Numbered from the stretch's first letter, positions 9,705-21,805 are shown. The stretch is 64,000 nt of DNA from Bimuria novae-zelandiae CBS 107.79 (GCA_010015655.1 ML976658.1:15787-79786), one strand, 5' to 3'. Notes: a model not told the origin generated them from the letters alone. Program-made: numbers and translations.

Positions 9705-12014
9705 TATCCCCCGCACCGTCAAAATCGCACACCCACGGACCACCTTGTGTTGACCAATCGGATGGATGTCGGCGATAGCGTTGAACACTAAAACTGATGG
9801 CTCTAAGTGAAATTTAATAGGGATTCTCGTAGGGCGCCTTATTTGTAGCTATAATTAATAGTAATTAAGTTAATTGTAGTATATTACTTAATTATTAAGC
9901 TTATACTAGTGTTAACTAATTTAATAGTCCCTACGTGGTGTAGGTGCTCGTTCTAGCACTTAGGGCGTAGCTTAGGCCTACACAAAGGCAGTCTACAGAG
10001 CCTACAGCTGTAGGTTATTCGAGGCGTTAAAACTCGTTAATGGCTATTACCTATAGTTACTAAGAGAGGCACCCTAGCAGGCCGCGCGCTGTTACTTTTA
10101 CGCCTATTTTCTAAGTAGGCAATACAAGGCTTTGCCTAGGCGTATAGCTTAACTAGCGCGCCGTGTAGGCTCTTGTTATTAGCCTTAACGTTATTAAGTC
10201 TCTAGCGCTTTAATAATCTATTAGAAAGCCTGGCCCCGCGCTTAAAAAGCTGCTTAATTAGCTTATATATAAAGCGTTTATGCCTACTGCGTTTTGCCTT
10301 ATACGCTAACAAGTAGGACAAGAGCCTATACGCGTTATTAAGAGCTAAATTAATAAAAAAGTAGAAGAGTAGTATTTAGGTATATTAGTGTACTTGCTGC
10401 GTTAAATAGGGCTCGCGGAGCTAGTTAAATTAATCTACCTTACTTTTATAGTAATTATAGCTATTAACGAGCTTAGAAATGCCTAACTACTTAATTTTCT
10501 CGCTACTAAAGGCCTCTTTATATAGCTTCTTATTTATAGCGGCGTTGGCGGGGTGGTAGCGTAGGCTTTAAACGACTTGTAATCCTGGGTGGCGACTATT
10601 ATTAGTAGGTTTTGGCTTGGTGGGGACATCCTCAAACTTACCGTCAGCGATAGTACTGGCAAAAAGGACCACCTGGGCATCCCGCCAGGCCATCTCCAGT
10701 ATAGTGTTATTACTAGAGACCTTAAAGAACGCCTCTCCCTATCGCGCTATAGGCGTAAATTACGTCTTAAGCTTTATTAAATTGCTATTAAATTGCTCTT
10801 TTGGCGGCCCTGCCCTGCGCGAGGATGGAGACCTAGCACTACTAGCTAAACCCTCGTGTGTAACCCTGGTCTCCCACCTCTCCTTAGTGACTATTCTGGT
10901 GGTGCGCACCGTCCCAGCGCCGCCAACGCCTTACTCCTTTAGGTATTCAAGTAGCGAGATTGTCGTGAAGAGATTATCTATCTAGAGGATGTGGCGCCCC
11001 AGGGGGAACAAGCGCTGGCCATTAGGGCCTTAGGCAAGGACGAGAGTAAGAGGCATGGCTTTAGTAGGCGTAAATTTGGCTATCTTAAGGATATTAACGT
11101 TAAGATTAATAAGGCTTTAGGTGGCGCCTTTTGCGTGGAAAAGCTAGTTAAGTATAATGCCGTTAGACGCTAGGCACTAGATTTTAAAGCCCTTAAGCGT
11201 TAGCTTTAACTTAATAATAATAGTTTTGCTAGCGCGCCTAGTAAACCTAATAATAGCTTTGTTAACGTAGAGGTGCTTACTAGCGTGCCAAATAGTAGAG
11301 GATATCGAGCGTAGGTGCTTAGAGAGATCCCATACGCGCCCAAATGGCGATTTAAACGACTACGGAGCTTCTATATAGTATATATAGCGATTGAGCTGCT
11401 GCCAGCGCGTACAGGCCATGTAGTTATTAATAGAGTAAGTAGGCGCGTTTTTGTGTAGCTTCCCCCAGTACTCCTCGATTGTAGGCTCCCGGTGTACGCC
11501 CATATACATAAGGATGGCCAAGTAGGTATAGAGCTTAGTTTTCGACGTCGGTTTTTACGCCCGGGCGTGTGGCCTGCCCTAGGCGGCATTCTTAGCTCGT
11601 ACTTGCTCTGCGTGTTGGTTTATATGTAGGGCTAGCTTTTCGAGCTGTGCGGCGTTAAAAAAGAGACTAAACAAGGCAAAAGGATTAGTGGCATCTATGC
11701 CAGTAGGCAGGTGGGCGCTGCCGACGTCGTCGTTATATATAAAGAGAGGCTGCCAGGTAGCTGGTGGAGTAGTTAGCAATTAAGGCCTTAGGCCGCAGGG
11801 TTTCGTATATTTAGTGTAGCGCACTAAATTAGAATCTTATATAGCACTATATATTATTAATTATAAAAAGAAAAACGCGTTTTATGCGGGATTTAAAGCT
11901 TAAATTATTATTCTACTATTATCACGATAGCTCTCTAGAGTTAAGCTAAGCAACGCTCTGATTGGCGCTCACCAGGTGGTCCGTGGGTGTGCGATTTTGA
12001 CGGTGCGGGGGATA
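9705..12014 (-). mobile_element. RIP-degraded piggyBac-like DNA transposon
   Basis: Perfect 41-bp terminal inverted repeats are at 9705-9745 and 11974-12014, beginning TATCCCCCGCACCGTCAAAA. Between them a minus-strand transposase remnant is recognisable as piggyBac type (DDE_Tnp_1_7). Expected TTAA target duplications are not visible at the ends; the edges read TA on both sides. Stops inside conserved motifs sit where Gln or Trp codons are expected, fitting RIP. Confidence 0.8.
9990..11779 (-). pseudogene. piggyBac-type transposase remnant
   Basis: Read from right to left: an N-terminal segment with NPFALFSLFF (11579-11779 is open), then MGVHREPTIEEYWGK and a WQQLNRYIYYIE segment around 11380-11530, then a DNLFT motif at 10964-10978 containing an aspartate conserved in piggyBac catalytic domains. 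A C-terminal stretch near 10432-10456 resembles the NYYMGGVD-type motif. At least four stops interrupt the frame, so no protein is expected. Confidence 0.75.
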
Positions 12015-12036
12015 AGGGGCCCTTAGCTAGAGGCGC

Positions 12037-12115
12037 GGGGCTCGGAGATAGGTCTCCGAGCACCGCCATAGTGCTGCGCCACGTGGTAGTGTGGCGTAGC
12101 CAGGTGCTGAGCCCC
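12037..12115. other. GC-rich multi-hairpin next to the piggyBac right end
   Basis: A perfect 8-bp stem with a TAGG loop, CTCGGAGA and TCTCCGAG, is at 12041-12060. A second stem pairs AGCAC with GTGCT, a third pairs CGCCAC with GTGGCG, and outer GGGG pairs with CCCC. It does not fit a tRNA: no T-arm or anticodon arm was found. Function is unknown. Confidence 0.5.
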
Positions 12116-12277
12116 AGATCCGTCACAGTTAACTTGACTCATGTCCACACTGTGCGCGAATATATTCAACCAACGATTCTGCGACGCGTCGGGTATCCGC
12201 TAAGCCAGCTGCACCAGGCATAGCCTGCGGAAATCACGGCTAAAACCGAGTAAGATAGAATAAACGAAAGAATAAAT

Positions 12278-12411
12278 TGTTGAGGGAGGCGCTCCCCGGC
12301 ATACGGAAGGAGCACGCTAGCCCTATATAGGCGACTTCTGCGACTACAGAATCGATAACTCTTTCACTCAACTTCATGTTTACGATACTTTTCAACAGGT
12401 TATAAGCCCGG
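12278..12411 (+). mobile_element. LTR and primer-binding site of a RIP-degraded Copia-type element
   Basis: A 120-bp LTR runs from TGTTGAGGG to CTTTTCAACA (12278-12397) and is followed directly by GGTTATAAGCCCGG, like the start used by the other plus-oriented Copia elements here (GTTATGAGCCCGG in Copia-3). The internal region continues to about 13028 and perhaps in 15283-15472. The matching 3' LTR was not found, so the element is probably incomplete or very deeply interrupted. Confidence 0.6.
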
Positions 12412-13028
12412 CGCTCCGCTGCCTTTATTAAGCATACCCTTTACGCTCTACCTAACTAGCCCGCTATACAGCTGCAACGCCTACCGCCCAGCTAACCCAC
12501 TACGTTACCGGCTGCCCACTGCACTGTTTACGGTTTGCTACACATCTGCTGCGACGCCTGCCGCCCAGCTACCCGCTGCGTCACCGACTGTTGACGCCTG
12601 AGCGATCACCCGCTGCTTTCACTGTCCTTAGCGATTTCCCTACGCCTTTTACTACTGGCAATTTCCTTTCACCTTAGCCTTTACTAAGAATCTTACTAAC
12701 TATTAACTATATTATCCTTCTAATTTAAATTAAATCTAGGGTCCCTACCTAAGCTTAGATCCTATAGCAAGAACTTCTTAGAATACTAGTTAGCCTAGTT
12801 TATTACCTTTTAATATATAGAGCTATAGCTAGTTATTTTTAAAAAGAAGCTATAACTAGCTATACTAGCTAATAGCGTAAATACTATTATTATTAACGCC
12901 TAGGATACTAAAAATATAAAAGTTTTAATTATAATATTTTTTTTATTTATAATAATTTTATATAATAAGTTATTATCTATAAGACGTTGCCCGTAGCTTA
13001 GGACTATTTTACTAACTAATTTAATTAT
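12412..13028 (+). other. Internal region of the Copia-type element, heavily mutated
   Basis: Pro/Ala/Cys-rich GC-containing sequence up to about 12,650 passes into very AT-rich sequence with stops in all frames. No domain was recognised. Confidence 0.4.
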
Positions 13029-13033
13029 AATAC

Positions 13034-15277
13034 TATTGCAAAAGGCACCTTGCTAGAGCTTTCTACGCTAGCTAGGGTTAAGCTAAGTAGCTAAGTAGCC
13101 AAGCACGCGATCCTTTAAACCTATAAATAATTAATTATTATAGAGCTTCCTCTCTTTAATAGACTTTATTTTAAGCTCCCTAATTATTATAACTATACGC
13201 TATAGTTATAAGTCTAGTACTTTTATAATATTTTATAATATACTTACTCTATACTAGCTAATAATTATAGTAGTAAACTGTTAGGATCTGTATTTAGCAT
13301 CACCAGGCTAACATTCTGAGACGGACAAGGTCTTATGGGAGCCAATGGTGGCACAGCAATGGGCAGGTCACGTGACTGCTCGAAGCGCTCGAAGCGAGCA
13401 AGTCGAGCAGGTGCATAAGGCCAAGGCTGTGCTCGCTCTGCTCGAGTCGAGCAAGTCGAGCATGCTAAGTATATAGGAACATGAGGATGGACTCTTCCAC
13501 CTCGTGTTCAACCTGTTTATTAATCTATCGTTTGGATCTAAATAAGCAACTTTGTTAATTTAATTGTGCTATACACACCTTCGATACTAACACCCCTTTG
13601 ATACGCGCAAGCTATCAAGACCCCTCGTCCTATCGCCACCGCTCCTGCCCGAGAACCAACCTTAGCCCCTCAGGGATTAGCTACCCTGTTGGACTTAACA
13701 TAAACTATTTTTTTCTTTTTATAATTTTTACGCTTATGTCTTAATACTTATAACCTATAATAGAGCTAGACTATATAATAACTACTATAAAGCTTCTAGT
13801 AAGTAACTAATTTATAAATTATAAATTATTCTTATCTTAGTACGCGTAGCTTAAGTACCACGTAAAAGCTTAAGGAATATAAAGTTATATTAATCCTAAG
13901 GCTCTTAAGTAAATAAATATATATAATTAGGCTCTAGAGCTACTAGATATAAATACTAAAAGTAAGCCTTATATATAATAGCTTAAACGCTATAAGCTAG
14001 AGTTTACTATTTATAAATAGCTTATAATAAAGCTTTAAGTACTTTAGAACTAGGTCTATATTATAATTAATTTATAAAAACTAGAGCTTATAATATTATA
14101 GTTAAGTAAATAGTAGACGCTGTAGGCGCTAATTAGAGAACTTAAAAATAATTTCTATTTAAGTAATAATAATTAGAAGGAGTAGGTACGACATATATAT
14201 AGAGAGGTCACCCTACGTCCACAGAGCAGCAGAACAACAGACATAACTAAATAGCTATCCGAATAGAACCGCGTACACGCTAACGCTGTACTTCTAAATC
14301 TCTTAAAGATAAAGGGTACGCTACTAATAAAGGATTTCTTATGCTTAGTATTACGATATAACTATAAGTAGGCTTAGAGAGAGCTTAATAACCTATCGCG
14401 ACTAGGCGTAGTAGTAACTCTATTTCTAAAAGGATACGCTCGCTAGCTCGCGCAGCTTAGCTAAACAATTAAGCACGCAGGTATATACGCTACGCTTAAA
14501 GGGCGCACTCCTAATATAAGCTACAAGTGCCTATATAGAGTAAATAGCTAGCATTAATAGAAGTATATAGAGTGTATCCGCCTTTAGTATACGCTTTAAA
14601 AAGAAGTATCTTATAAGCTTTATAATAAGTCTATAAGTAAAGAGATTAGTAAAATTAAGGGCTAGATTTAAAAGGATTAGTAAAAAGTATTATTAACTAA
14701 GCTTAAATATAAGAGGTAGGTAGTAAACCCTCCTTTAGTCTTTCTAAGAAATATTAAAGCATAGATTATAGTAAGTTTATAAGTAAGTAAGTTTTTACTA
14801 GCTAGGCGCTATAATTTTATAGCTACTTATTTTTTTATTTATATACGCAGGTACTTGCGAGGGTTATATTATAAGTAAATAATTACTTTTAAATATTTAT
14901 TAAAGCTTTATAATAAAAGTATACAACTTTTTTTCTTCTTTACCTTTCTCTTAAAACTATATATAAACTGGCTACTTAGACTAATTACTTAGCAAGCTAA
15001 GGATCTAAGCTAGACGCTTTTTAAGTTTTACGCGTAAGTTTACTACTTTTTATACTTTAAGTTATTATTTAGCTTATTTTACTACGCTTTATAAGCTAGG
15101 GGGTGTATTATAAAAAGTACCTTATTAGAGCTTTTTACACTAGTTAGGGTTAAGTTAAGTAGTTAAGTAGCTAAGCACGCGATCCCCTAAATCTATAAAT
15201 AGCTAGTTATTATAAAGCTTCCTCTCCTTAATAGACTTTATTTTTAAGCTCCCTAATCGTTGTGACTGTGCGCCACA
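13034..15277 (+). mobile_element. Short gag-only Copia-like relic
   Basis: LTR copies at 13034-13204 (171 bp) and 15106-15277 (172 bp) are flanked by AATAC duplications (13029-13033 and 15278-15282). The left LTR is followed by GTTATAAG, like the Copia primer site, and the right LTR is preceded by the purine tract GGGGGTG. Removing the nested solo LTR leaves about 1.8 kb of element. The internal sequence reads in plus frames like a degenerate gag, and I found no integrase or reverse-transcriptase motif. It is either non-autonomous or internally deleted. Confidence 0.7.
13279..13700 (+). mobile_element. Solo LTR of the Gypsy-2 family (plus orientation)
   Basis: The 422-bp sequence TGTTAGGATC...ACTTAACA is the reverse complement of the Gypsy-2 LTRs at 30893 and 37154, of equal length. 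It is flanked by TAAAC on both sides (13274-13278 and 13701-13705). No internal element sequence is attached, so the body was lost by LTR-LTR recombination. Confidence 0.88.
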
Positions 15278-15282
15278 AATAC

Positions 15283-15472
15283 TAATTATTTATTTATCTT
15301 ATTATTTCGCACGTTAACTAACTTATAATATAAAAATAGCAACAATCTTTACCTCTACCTTAATAAGTTCTATAATTACTAAATATAGATTTAGAAGTGT
15401 TACGCCTTATCTTTTTAGCTTATAGCTATTTTTATACAAGCTATATTTAATAATAATAATATTAAAGGCTTT
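15283..15472. other. AT-rich remnant between two insertions
   Basis: This short piece of older degraded repeat lies between the gag-only Copia relic and Gypsy-1. No motif was recognised. Confidence 0.35.
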
Positions 15473-15773
15473 TGTTAAGATCCCAAAGAGATAGCTAATC
15501 CCTAAGGGAGGGTTGTGCCATCCAGGATGGTATTCTTGGCAGGATGGTAAATCACGTAACCTCGATAGTGCAGTCCCACCAATAGTTACCCCGCGGCTGC
15601 CCATCGTTGGTCCTCGACACTTGTAGGTCGCTCGGATCCTAACATCACCTCCCCTCCTTCTAGATATCGTCCCGATATCCCTGCGCCTTGCCGTGTGGCT
15701 GCATAAGCAGTCGTCCTATATAAGTATCGTCGTAGGTCCTAATTATTTCTAAAACCTAATTACCTTCCTAACT

Positions 15774-16358
15774 ATGCCTAAAGATTCTAAGCCTTATAAA
15801 GCGCGCGCGCCTCGCAAGAAGACTTTAACCTAAGAGTAATATAATTAAGTAGTCTGTATTCGTGCGGCGTTAAAGGAGATAGTGTTTTATTACAAAAGGT
15901 GTATAAAGAAAAACTTGCGGTGTTTCGTGGATACCGTATCTAGTCGTTGCGCTAGCTGCATCGCTGCCCACGTAGAGTGCGAGTTGTATGTTCCTGAAGA
16001 AGAATAGGAGAGGGTGGAGCAGGAGAAGCGTAAGAAGGAGTTAGAGCTTGCTCGCGCGGAGGAAGTCGTCGCTCGCGCTAAGCGCAAATTATTAGAGGTA
16101 AAAAGTTGTAAGTAAGAGTTTGCGCGCCGTGATTTAGCGATTGCAAAAGCCTAACGGATCTAGGAGGCGGATAGTGCGAGTGCGGCTGCTCCGTCCCGAG
16201 GTGTCGATCTTTTCGCTGATCCAGGCTGGTCACAGGCCAACAATCTTCCTCTAGATCCGTCGACGGATCTTCTTCTTAATAAGTTCTTAATCGGTTCCCC
16301 TCCTTCTACCTCTTAGTTTGACGATAGTACTGTGCCAACGCTTAGCGATAGTTTCTAA
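15774..16358 (+). pseudogene. Gypsy-1 reverse-oriented extra gene with Zn(II)2Cys6-type cluster
   Basis: One plus-strand frame of 195 codons runs from ATG 15774 to TAA 16358, antisense to pol and convergent with it. It holds only a handful of internal TAA/TAG codons, each explainable as mutated Gln or Trp. Codons at 15891-15980 read Y-KR-C-IKKNLR-C-FVDTVSSR-C-AS-C-IAAHVE-C. This is the spacing C-x2-C-x6-C-x8-C-x2-C-x6-C of fungal Zn(II)2Cys6 domains if the first Tyr (TAC) was Cys (TGC), a change RIP produces. A charged Glu/Lys/Arg/Ala-rich helix of about 50 residues follows (KRKKELELARAEEVVARAKR). The function, perhaps DNA binding, is inference. Confidence 0.7.
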
Positions 16359-19300
16359 GGTTTGCTTCTAGTTCCTATGTATTCTTTAAGTGTGGATATC
16401 CCTTCTACTTAATTAGGTATGTTTGTGGCTAATCCGTGTGTTATAGTATTCTCTTAACTTCGAATTCAGTTTCTTCCTCTAGTTTGTAATAGAAGGTGGT
16501 TTTAACTAGTGTTTCTGGGCCTGCGGGTTCCAATTAGTTAATATAGAATACTGGGTGTATCTTAGCGTCTGGTGGTAATTCTAATTAGTAGTTAACCGGT
16601 GATACTTGTTTAATAATAAAAAATGGCCTAACCTTAATATAATCTAGTTTCTTATGCTTCTTCTTCTAGGTTCGAAGATTTTTTGTAAGCAGGTATGCTT
16701 TATCCCCCTTCTTTAGCTAAGGTGCCGTTTTTCTTTTTTGGTTCGTGTAGGAAATACTTTACTATTAAGCTTTCTCGAGGTTCTCTCGGAGTTGTTAATG
16801 TATTTCTTTTATTTTTGTAGCCGTGTTGATGGCTTCTTTCGCTCTAATAGCAGTAGGAAATATCTAATTAAAGAAATATAGATATCTTCCGTGGTTTGCA
16901 TAGAACGGTGTATATCTAGTTATTACTAATATCTTGTTATTGTATGCTAATTGTGCCATTAGTAATAGGGAAATCTAGTTATTCTTCTAGTTGTTGCAGT
17001 AGATGCGTAGGTACGTTTCTATTATTTAATTCGTACGTTCTGTTTATCCGTCCGTCTGTGGGTAATAAGCTATCGATAGCTTTCGTTTTATTCTAATAAG
17101 TGCCATAAGTGTTGTCTAGTAGTTTGAGGTGAAGAGCTTGTCTCTATCGCTAATAATTGTCTTGGGGATGCTATAATGTCGTATAAGTTAGTCCAGGATA
17201 AGGAATGCTAGTTCCGTTGCCGTCGTTGTCTTTTTGCATGGTAGTAGTTCCACGTACTTAGTAAATCTATATACGATCACTAGTATTGCGTCGTAGCTTA
17301 CTCCGTTTATAAGGTCTTTTAACTTTGGCAATCCTGTGATAAAGTCCATTACGATGTCTTCCCATGGTGCCATGGGTATCTGGATGGCTTACATCTCTCC
17401 ATACTTAAGATGTGTTACGTGTTTATTACGCTAGCATTCTGCGTACTTGCGTATGTATATTACTACTGCTTCCTTAATTCCTTTAAAGCTGTAGTTCCTC
17501 TAGATTAGTTCTATTATCTTTTTAATTCCGGGGTGTCTATATACAGGGTCGTTGTAGTATTATCGTATAACCTCTGTCTGTTGTTCCTTAGGTACTTCTC
17601 ATGTAAGTACAAGGAGTTAATTAAGTTCTGCCGTAGGTTCTAAAGAACCGTTGGAATTTTATTTTAGTATTACGGAGTAGGTTTTAACTTTTTCTTTATA
17701 GTTGTTTATTCTGCTAAGAGCATCTGCTCGTCCGTTTTCCTTACCTAGGGTGTACATAATTTTAAATTTATATTATCCTAGTGTTTCTAACTATCTTCCT
17801 TGTCGTTGGTTCAGTTCTTTCGTGGTTGTGAAACGTGTGAGGTTTTTATAGTCTATAAAGATCGTAAGTTCTAAGCAACTATATGCGTAGATCCTCTAGT
17901 GTTTAATAGCTTTTACAATCGCGAGTAGTTCTTTATTGTGTACTTTGTATCGTAATTCTTCGGGTGTAAACTTGTGTACGTAGTATATAACTAGGTGCTA
18001 TTTGCTATTCTTCTCTTGTTTCGCGCATGCTCTAACTGCTAAGTCGCTTGCGTCTATTTTAATACGCAGGGGTTTGTTATCCTAGAAGTGTATAAGGACT
18101 AGTGGCGTAATACATACTTTTCGTAGTGTTTGGAATACTTGTTCACATTCTTCTATCTAATTAAAAGGTTTGTCTTTCTTCGTGAGGTTCGTGAGTGGTA
18201 GTGTAATTCTAGAGTAGTCTGTGATAAACTGTCTGTTAAATCTAGTAAATCCAAGGAAGGCTCGTACTTCTATAAAATTAGTAGGTAATTTTTACTTCTT
18301 TACTTCCTTAATCTTCGAAGGGCTTACTTAGATACCTTTAGTATTAATAACATGTCCTAGAAACTCTAATTCTGTGACATAGAATCCGCATTTCTTAAGT
18401 TTTAATTATAGGTTGGCGCTGTCTAGCGCTCGTAGTACTATTTTTACGTGTTATACATGCTCCTTCTCTTGTTCAGAGAATACCAGGATGTCGTCGAGGT
18501 AGGCAACTATAAATATATTAAGGTAGTTCCTTAGTACGTTATTAATTATTACTTAGAACGTTGCTGGTGCGTTCGTGAGTCTAAAAGGCATAACTTAGTA
18601 CTTAAACAGTCCGTATCTAGTTTAAAAGGCTATCTTCCACTCGTCACCTTCTGCTATTCGTATGAGGTGGTATCCGTCTCGTAGGTCGAATTATGTGAAT
18701 ATCTTGGCTCGTCCTAGCCTGTCTCGAGATTCTTATATGTTCGGTAGTAAGTATCTATTCTTAATTATTATATTATTCAGCCTTCTATAGATAATGCATG
18801 GACGTTGTATTCTATCCTTCTTTATAATAAATATTAGGGGTAATACTGCTAGCAATTCTAACTTACGTATCTATTACCTCTTAAAGGCTTTCTTTAGGAA
18901 TTTGCGTGTCTATTAAAGTTCTTTTACGCTTTATCTATATAGTAGTCTAAAAGGTGGCGTCTTTCCCTCTTCGAGAACAATACGATAATCTTAGTATGTA
19001 TATTTAAGAAGGGCGTTGGCTCCTTTCTCTTCTTAAAATAAATAACTCTATTCCTTATATTTGTTAGGGATATTAAGAGGTGTGCTATTCTCTTCGTGCT
19101 TACGCTTTATAACCTAGTGGTTCCTACTAGCATCTACTAAGTTAGTTTCGTGTTTATTAACTTCCAGTCGTAAGACTATATTATTAATAGCTCTCTTATC
19201 TACTATTATACTCTATTAATGCGTAGGCTTTGCTTACAATGCACAGTTGTAGCGCTTAAAGAATAACTCTTTCTTTTCCTAGTTAATTATGGGGTTATAC

Positions 19301-21530
19301 TTCCTTAACTAGGGTAATCCTAAAATCACGTCGTGATTAGCTTCCTTAATAATGTCGAGGGTAATTAATTCCTAGTGTCTATGGATCGTAAGGGTAGTTT
19401 TGACCTCGTATTCAATCGTTGCTTTGCCGGGCATCAGTTATCCATTCGCGATATAAATAGCATAGGGTATGGCCTTCTTGCGCTTATAGAGTCCTACTCT
19501 ATTAAGTGCTTTTCTTAACACATAGCTTTCCTGTGCTCCTAAGTCCAGCATGGCTTTTATTTATGTTTCTTTAAGCTATACTAGTAGCTTAATTAATGCC
19601 TGACTATTTATGGTATTTAGTTCTCTAAAGGCGTTTTCCCGCCTAAGCCTAGGTCTAAAAAAGACATCTTTTCTATAGGTGGCTTTATAGGCTTAAGGTG
19701 TCCTTCTTTCTTCTTCTCCTGAGGCTGCTACTAGGCCTCTTCTAGAAGAGCTTCACCGTCTTCTTCCTTTATTACCGTTTTAATCCTAAGGGTCGTAGTC
19801 CCTTTTAGTACGCGATTAAACCTATGCTTTTCTCTTTGCTCTCTATGTTCCTTACAGTTAGGGTGTAAGCATGTTTGCTATTTATCTAACGCGTATTTTC
19901 TATTAACTAGTAGTAATAGTGCTTAGTTTAGTGCTTAGTTAAAGTGTAAAAAGTATCGCGTTTTATGTTTATCCTAGAGGTGAACGTCGTAATAGTTAAT
20001 AAGGTAGTTAAACTACTCCTATCTACATCGTTAGTATGTTCGGGGAAAGTAACTATATTCCTTAGCTTGGTAATAAAGGGTACATTAATCTTCTCTGTAG
20101 AGGGTCTATTGTATAGTCTTATGCGTAGGGTTGCAGTGGTCCAGGTCGTACTATGGTTCGTAGTTTGGGCTTTTGTTTGGGTACTTCTTCTTAGGGTCTT
20201 CGTGGGCGTAGTAGTGGTCCGCCATTTCTCGTGCTACTTTACTAACCAGGTTAGGTTGGTAAGCATGGAAAAATGCTTCTGCGTAGTCTTATTATTCTAC
20301 TACTATAAACCCGAAGTCTCCTTCCCTTAGTGTTTTTCTAAGAAGTCGAAAACGTTCGTTGTCTTGCTAGTAACTAGCTTATTCCAGCTAGGGTAAGGTA
20401 TAGGAGATCGAGGCATCGGCTCTATCTCTTCCTTATTTAAACCTTCGTATGCATCCTTATAGAGTCGTAAGTCAGGCGATCCTAATCGCTCCAAGTCTTT
20501 ATCTTAGATATCAAGTTACTTAATAGCGTCTATTACTTATTATTTCTCGTCGGTTGCGTCTGCATCTGCGATAGATAGTACGTTTAACTATCTAATAACC
20601 TTATTCTTAGATCTGCAGTTCCTGGCGATATAGCCCAGTTTACCACATATAAAACATAGGCGCGTCCCGGTCCCCTTACGTTAGATTCTATCTAGGTTAC
20701 GCTAATTAGGCTTTTGGAAGCCTATAGCCTTTCCTGTTCCCTTTTCTAAGTTATTAAACTAGATATCTTTTATTAGTTAGGGTCCGTAATAGTTGCGTTG
20801 CTGGCGTCGAGGTGTTTTCGACGGCGCCCTATAGACTACAGGTGCCTATTACCTAAAACTAACGTTCCTTAGGTTCTTGCGTAGCTCTTCTTGCAAAGCG
20901 AACTATTCCCTATTAATGCGAATAGTCTCTTTATACAGTTCTTCTAAGGTCTCTATTTTTATACTACTGCGTAGTAGTTCTTCGCGCACGTTACGTTTAA
21001 GTCCTTATTTATACATCGTCTTAAGAGATTCATCCTCCTAGTCGAGTTACACAGCGTACTTGCGGAATTTGGCTACATACTTAGCTATAAATCGTTGCTA
21101 TTAGATTATCTAGATCGCATGCTTAGCGATAGCAGTTTTATTAGTAATTCTAAATATCTACTAGAGGCACTTCTTAAAGTTAGCGTAGTCCTTAATAATG
21201 TTAATAGCATCTTCGTTACTATTAATATAGTCTTTATCCTCGTTATCGTGATCCATGTCCAGGTATTTAACTAGGTAAGGATAGATCTATTCTTCAGCGC
21301 TTCCTCGCATATAGGTCGCTACGAAGATAACCTTCTTTTTATTTTTAAGGTCTTAGTTTTAGTTAAAGAAGTAGAGGTCTAGTTATAATAGCCAGGTGTT
21401 AAGGAGGGTACGGTTACTATTATATAAGTCAGGTTTGTGTGCCTTGTTCTTGCCATCCCCTATAGGGGTGACGTGGTTGTCTAAAGCTATGGAAGAGGTA
21501 GGGGTCCTAGTAGTATTTATATTAAGGGTG
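16330..21530 (-). pseudogene. Gypsy-1 gag-pol remnant
   Basis: In order from the 5' side: gag with KPDLYNSN and a WLL-x-LDLYFF segment near 21,400; zinc knuckle CFICGKLGYIARNC near 20,626-20,670; protease remnant AMLDLGAQ near 19,540; reverse transcriptase YLDDIL near 18,490; integrase core at 17188-17373 (PWEDIVMDFITGLPK, AILVIVYRFTKY, where the Y stands for the expected catalytic Asp region residue D); a C-terminal VFYINQLEPAGPETLV segment near 16,500; and a chromodomain-like KGYPHLKNT near 16,370, with stops at the expected Trp positions. Many TAG/TAA codons replace Gln or Trp, so it is inactive. Confidence 0.82.
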
Positions 21531-21805
21531 TTTAAGATGTTAAGATCCTAAAGAGATAGCTAATTCCTAAGGGGCTAAGGTTGGTTCTCGGGCAGGAATA
21601 CTAGTAGGACAGGAGAGGGTTGTAGTAATAGCTTACGCTTATTACTAGGGCGTTAGTATTAAAGGTGTGTATAGCACAATCAAATCAACAAGATTGCTTA
21701 TTCAGATCCAAACAATAGATTAATAAACAGGTTAAACATAAATGCCGTAAGGGTATTCGTATAGGTTTATATATTTAATCCTTTTCCTGCCATCCCATAA
21801 TCCTG

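Noticed and set aside
12037..12115. tRNA gene
   Set aside because: Length is close, but the stems do not form the tRNA arms and no T-loop consensus is present.
13400..13460. CRISPR-like short repeats (CTCGA-rich)
   Set aside because: These are palindromic repeats in the U3 half of a Gypsy LTR, found again in the Gypsy-2 LTRs; there are no spacers, and the genome is eukaryotic.
15890..16087. 65-codon minus-strand open frame, Ser/Arg-rich
   Set aside because: It is the shadow of the plus-strand zinc-cluster gene; the plus frame carries the motifs.
19965..20330. 121-codon plus-strand open frame rich in Val and Leu
   Set aside because: It is antisense to Gypsy-1 gag; its bias reflects the reverse complement of the coding strand and RIP. 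It is not at the position of the supported antisense genes and has no counterpart motif.
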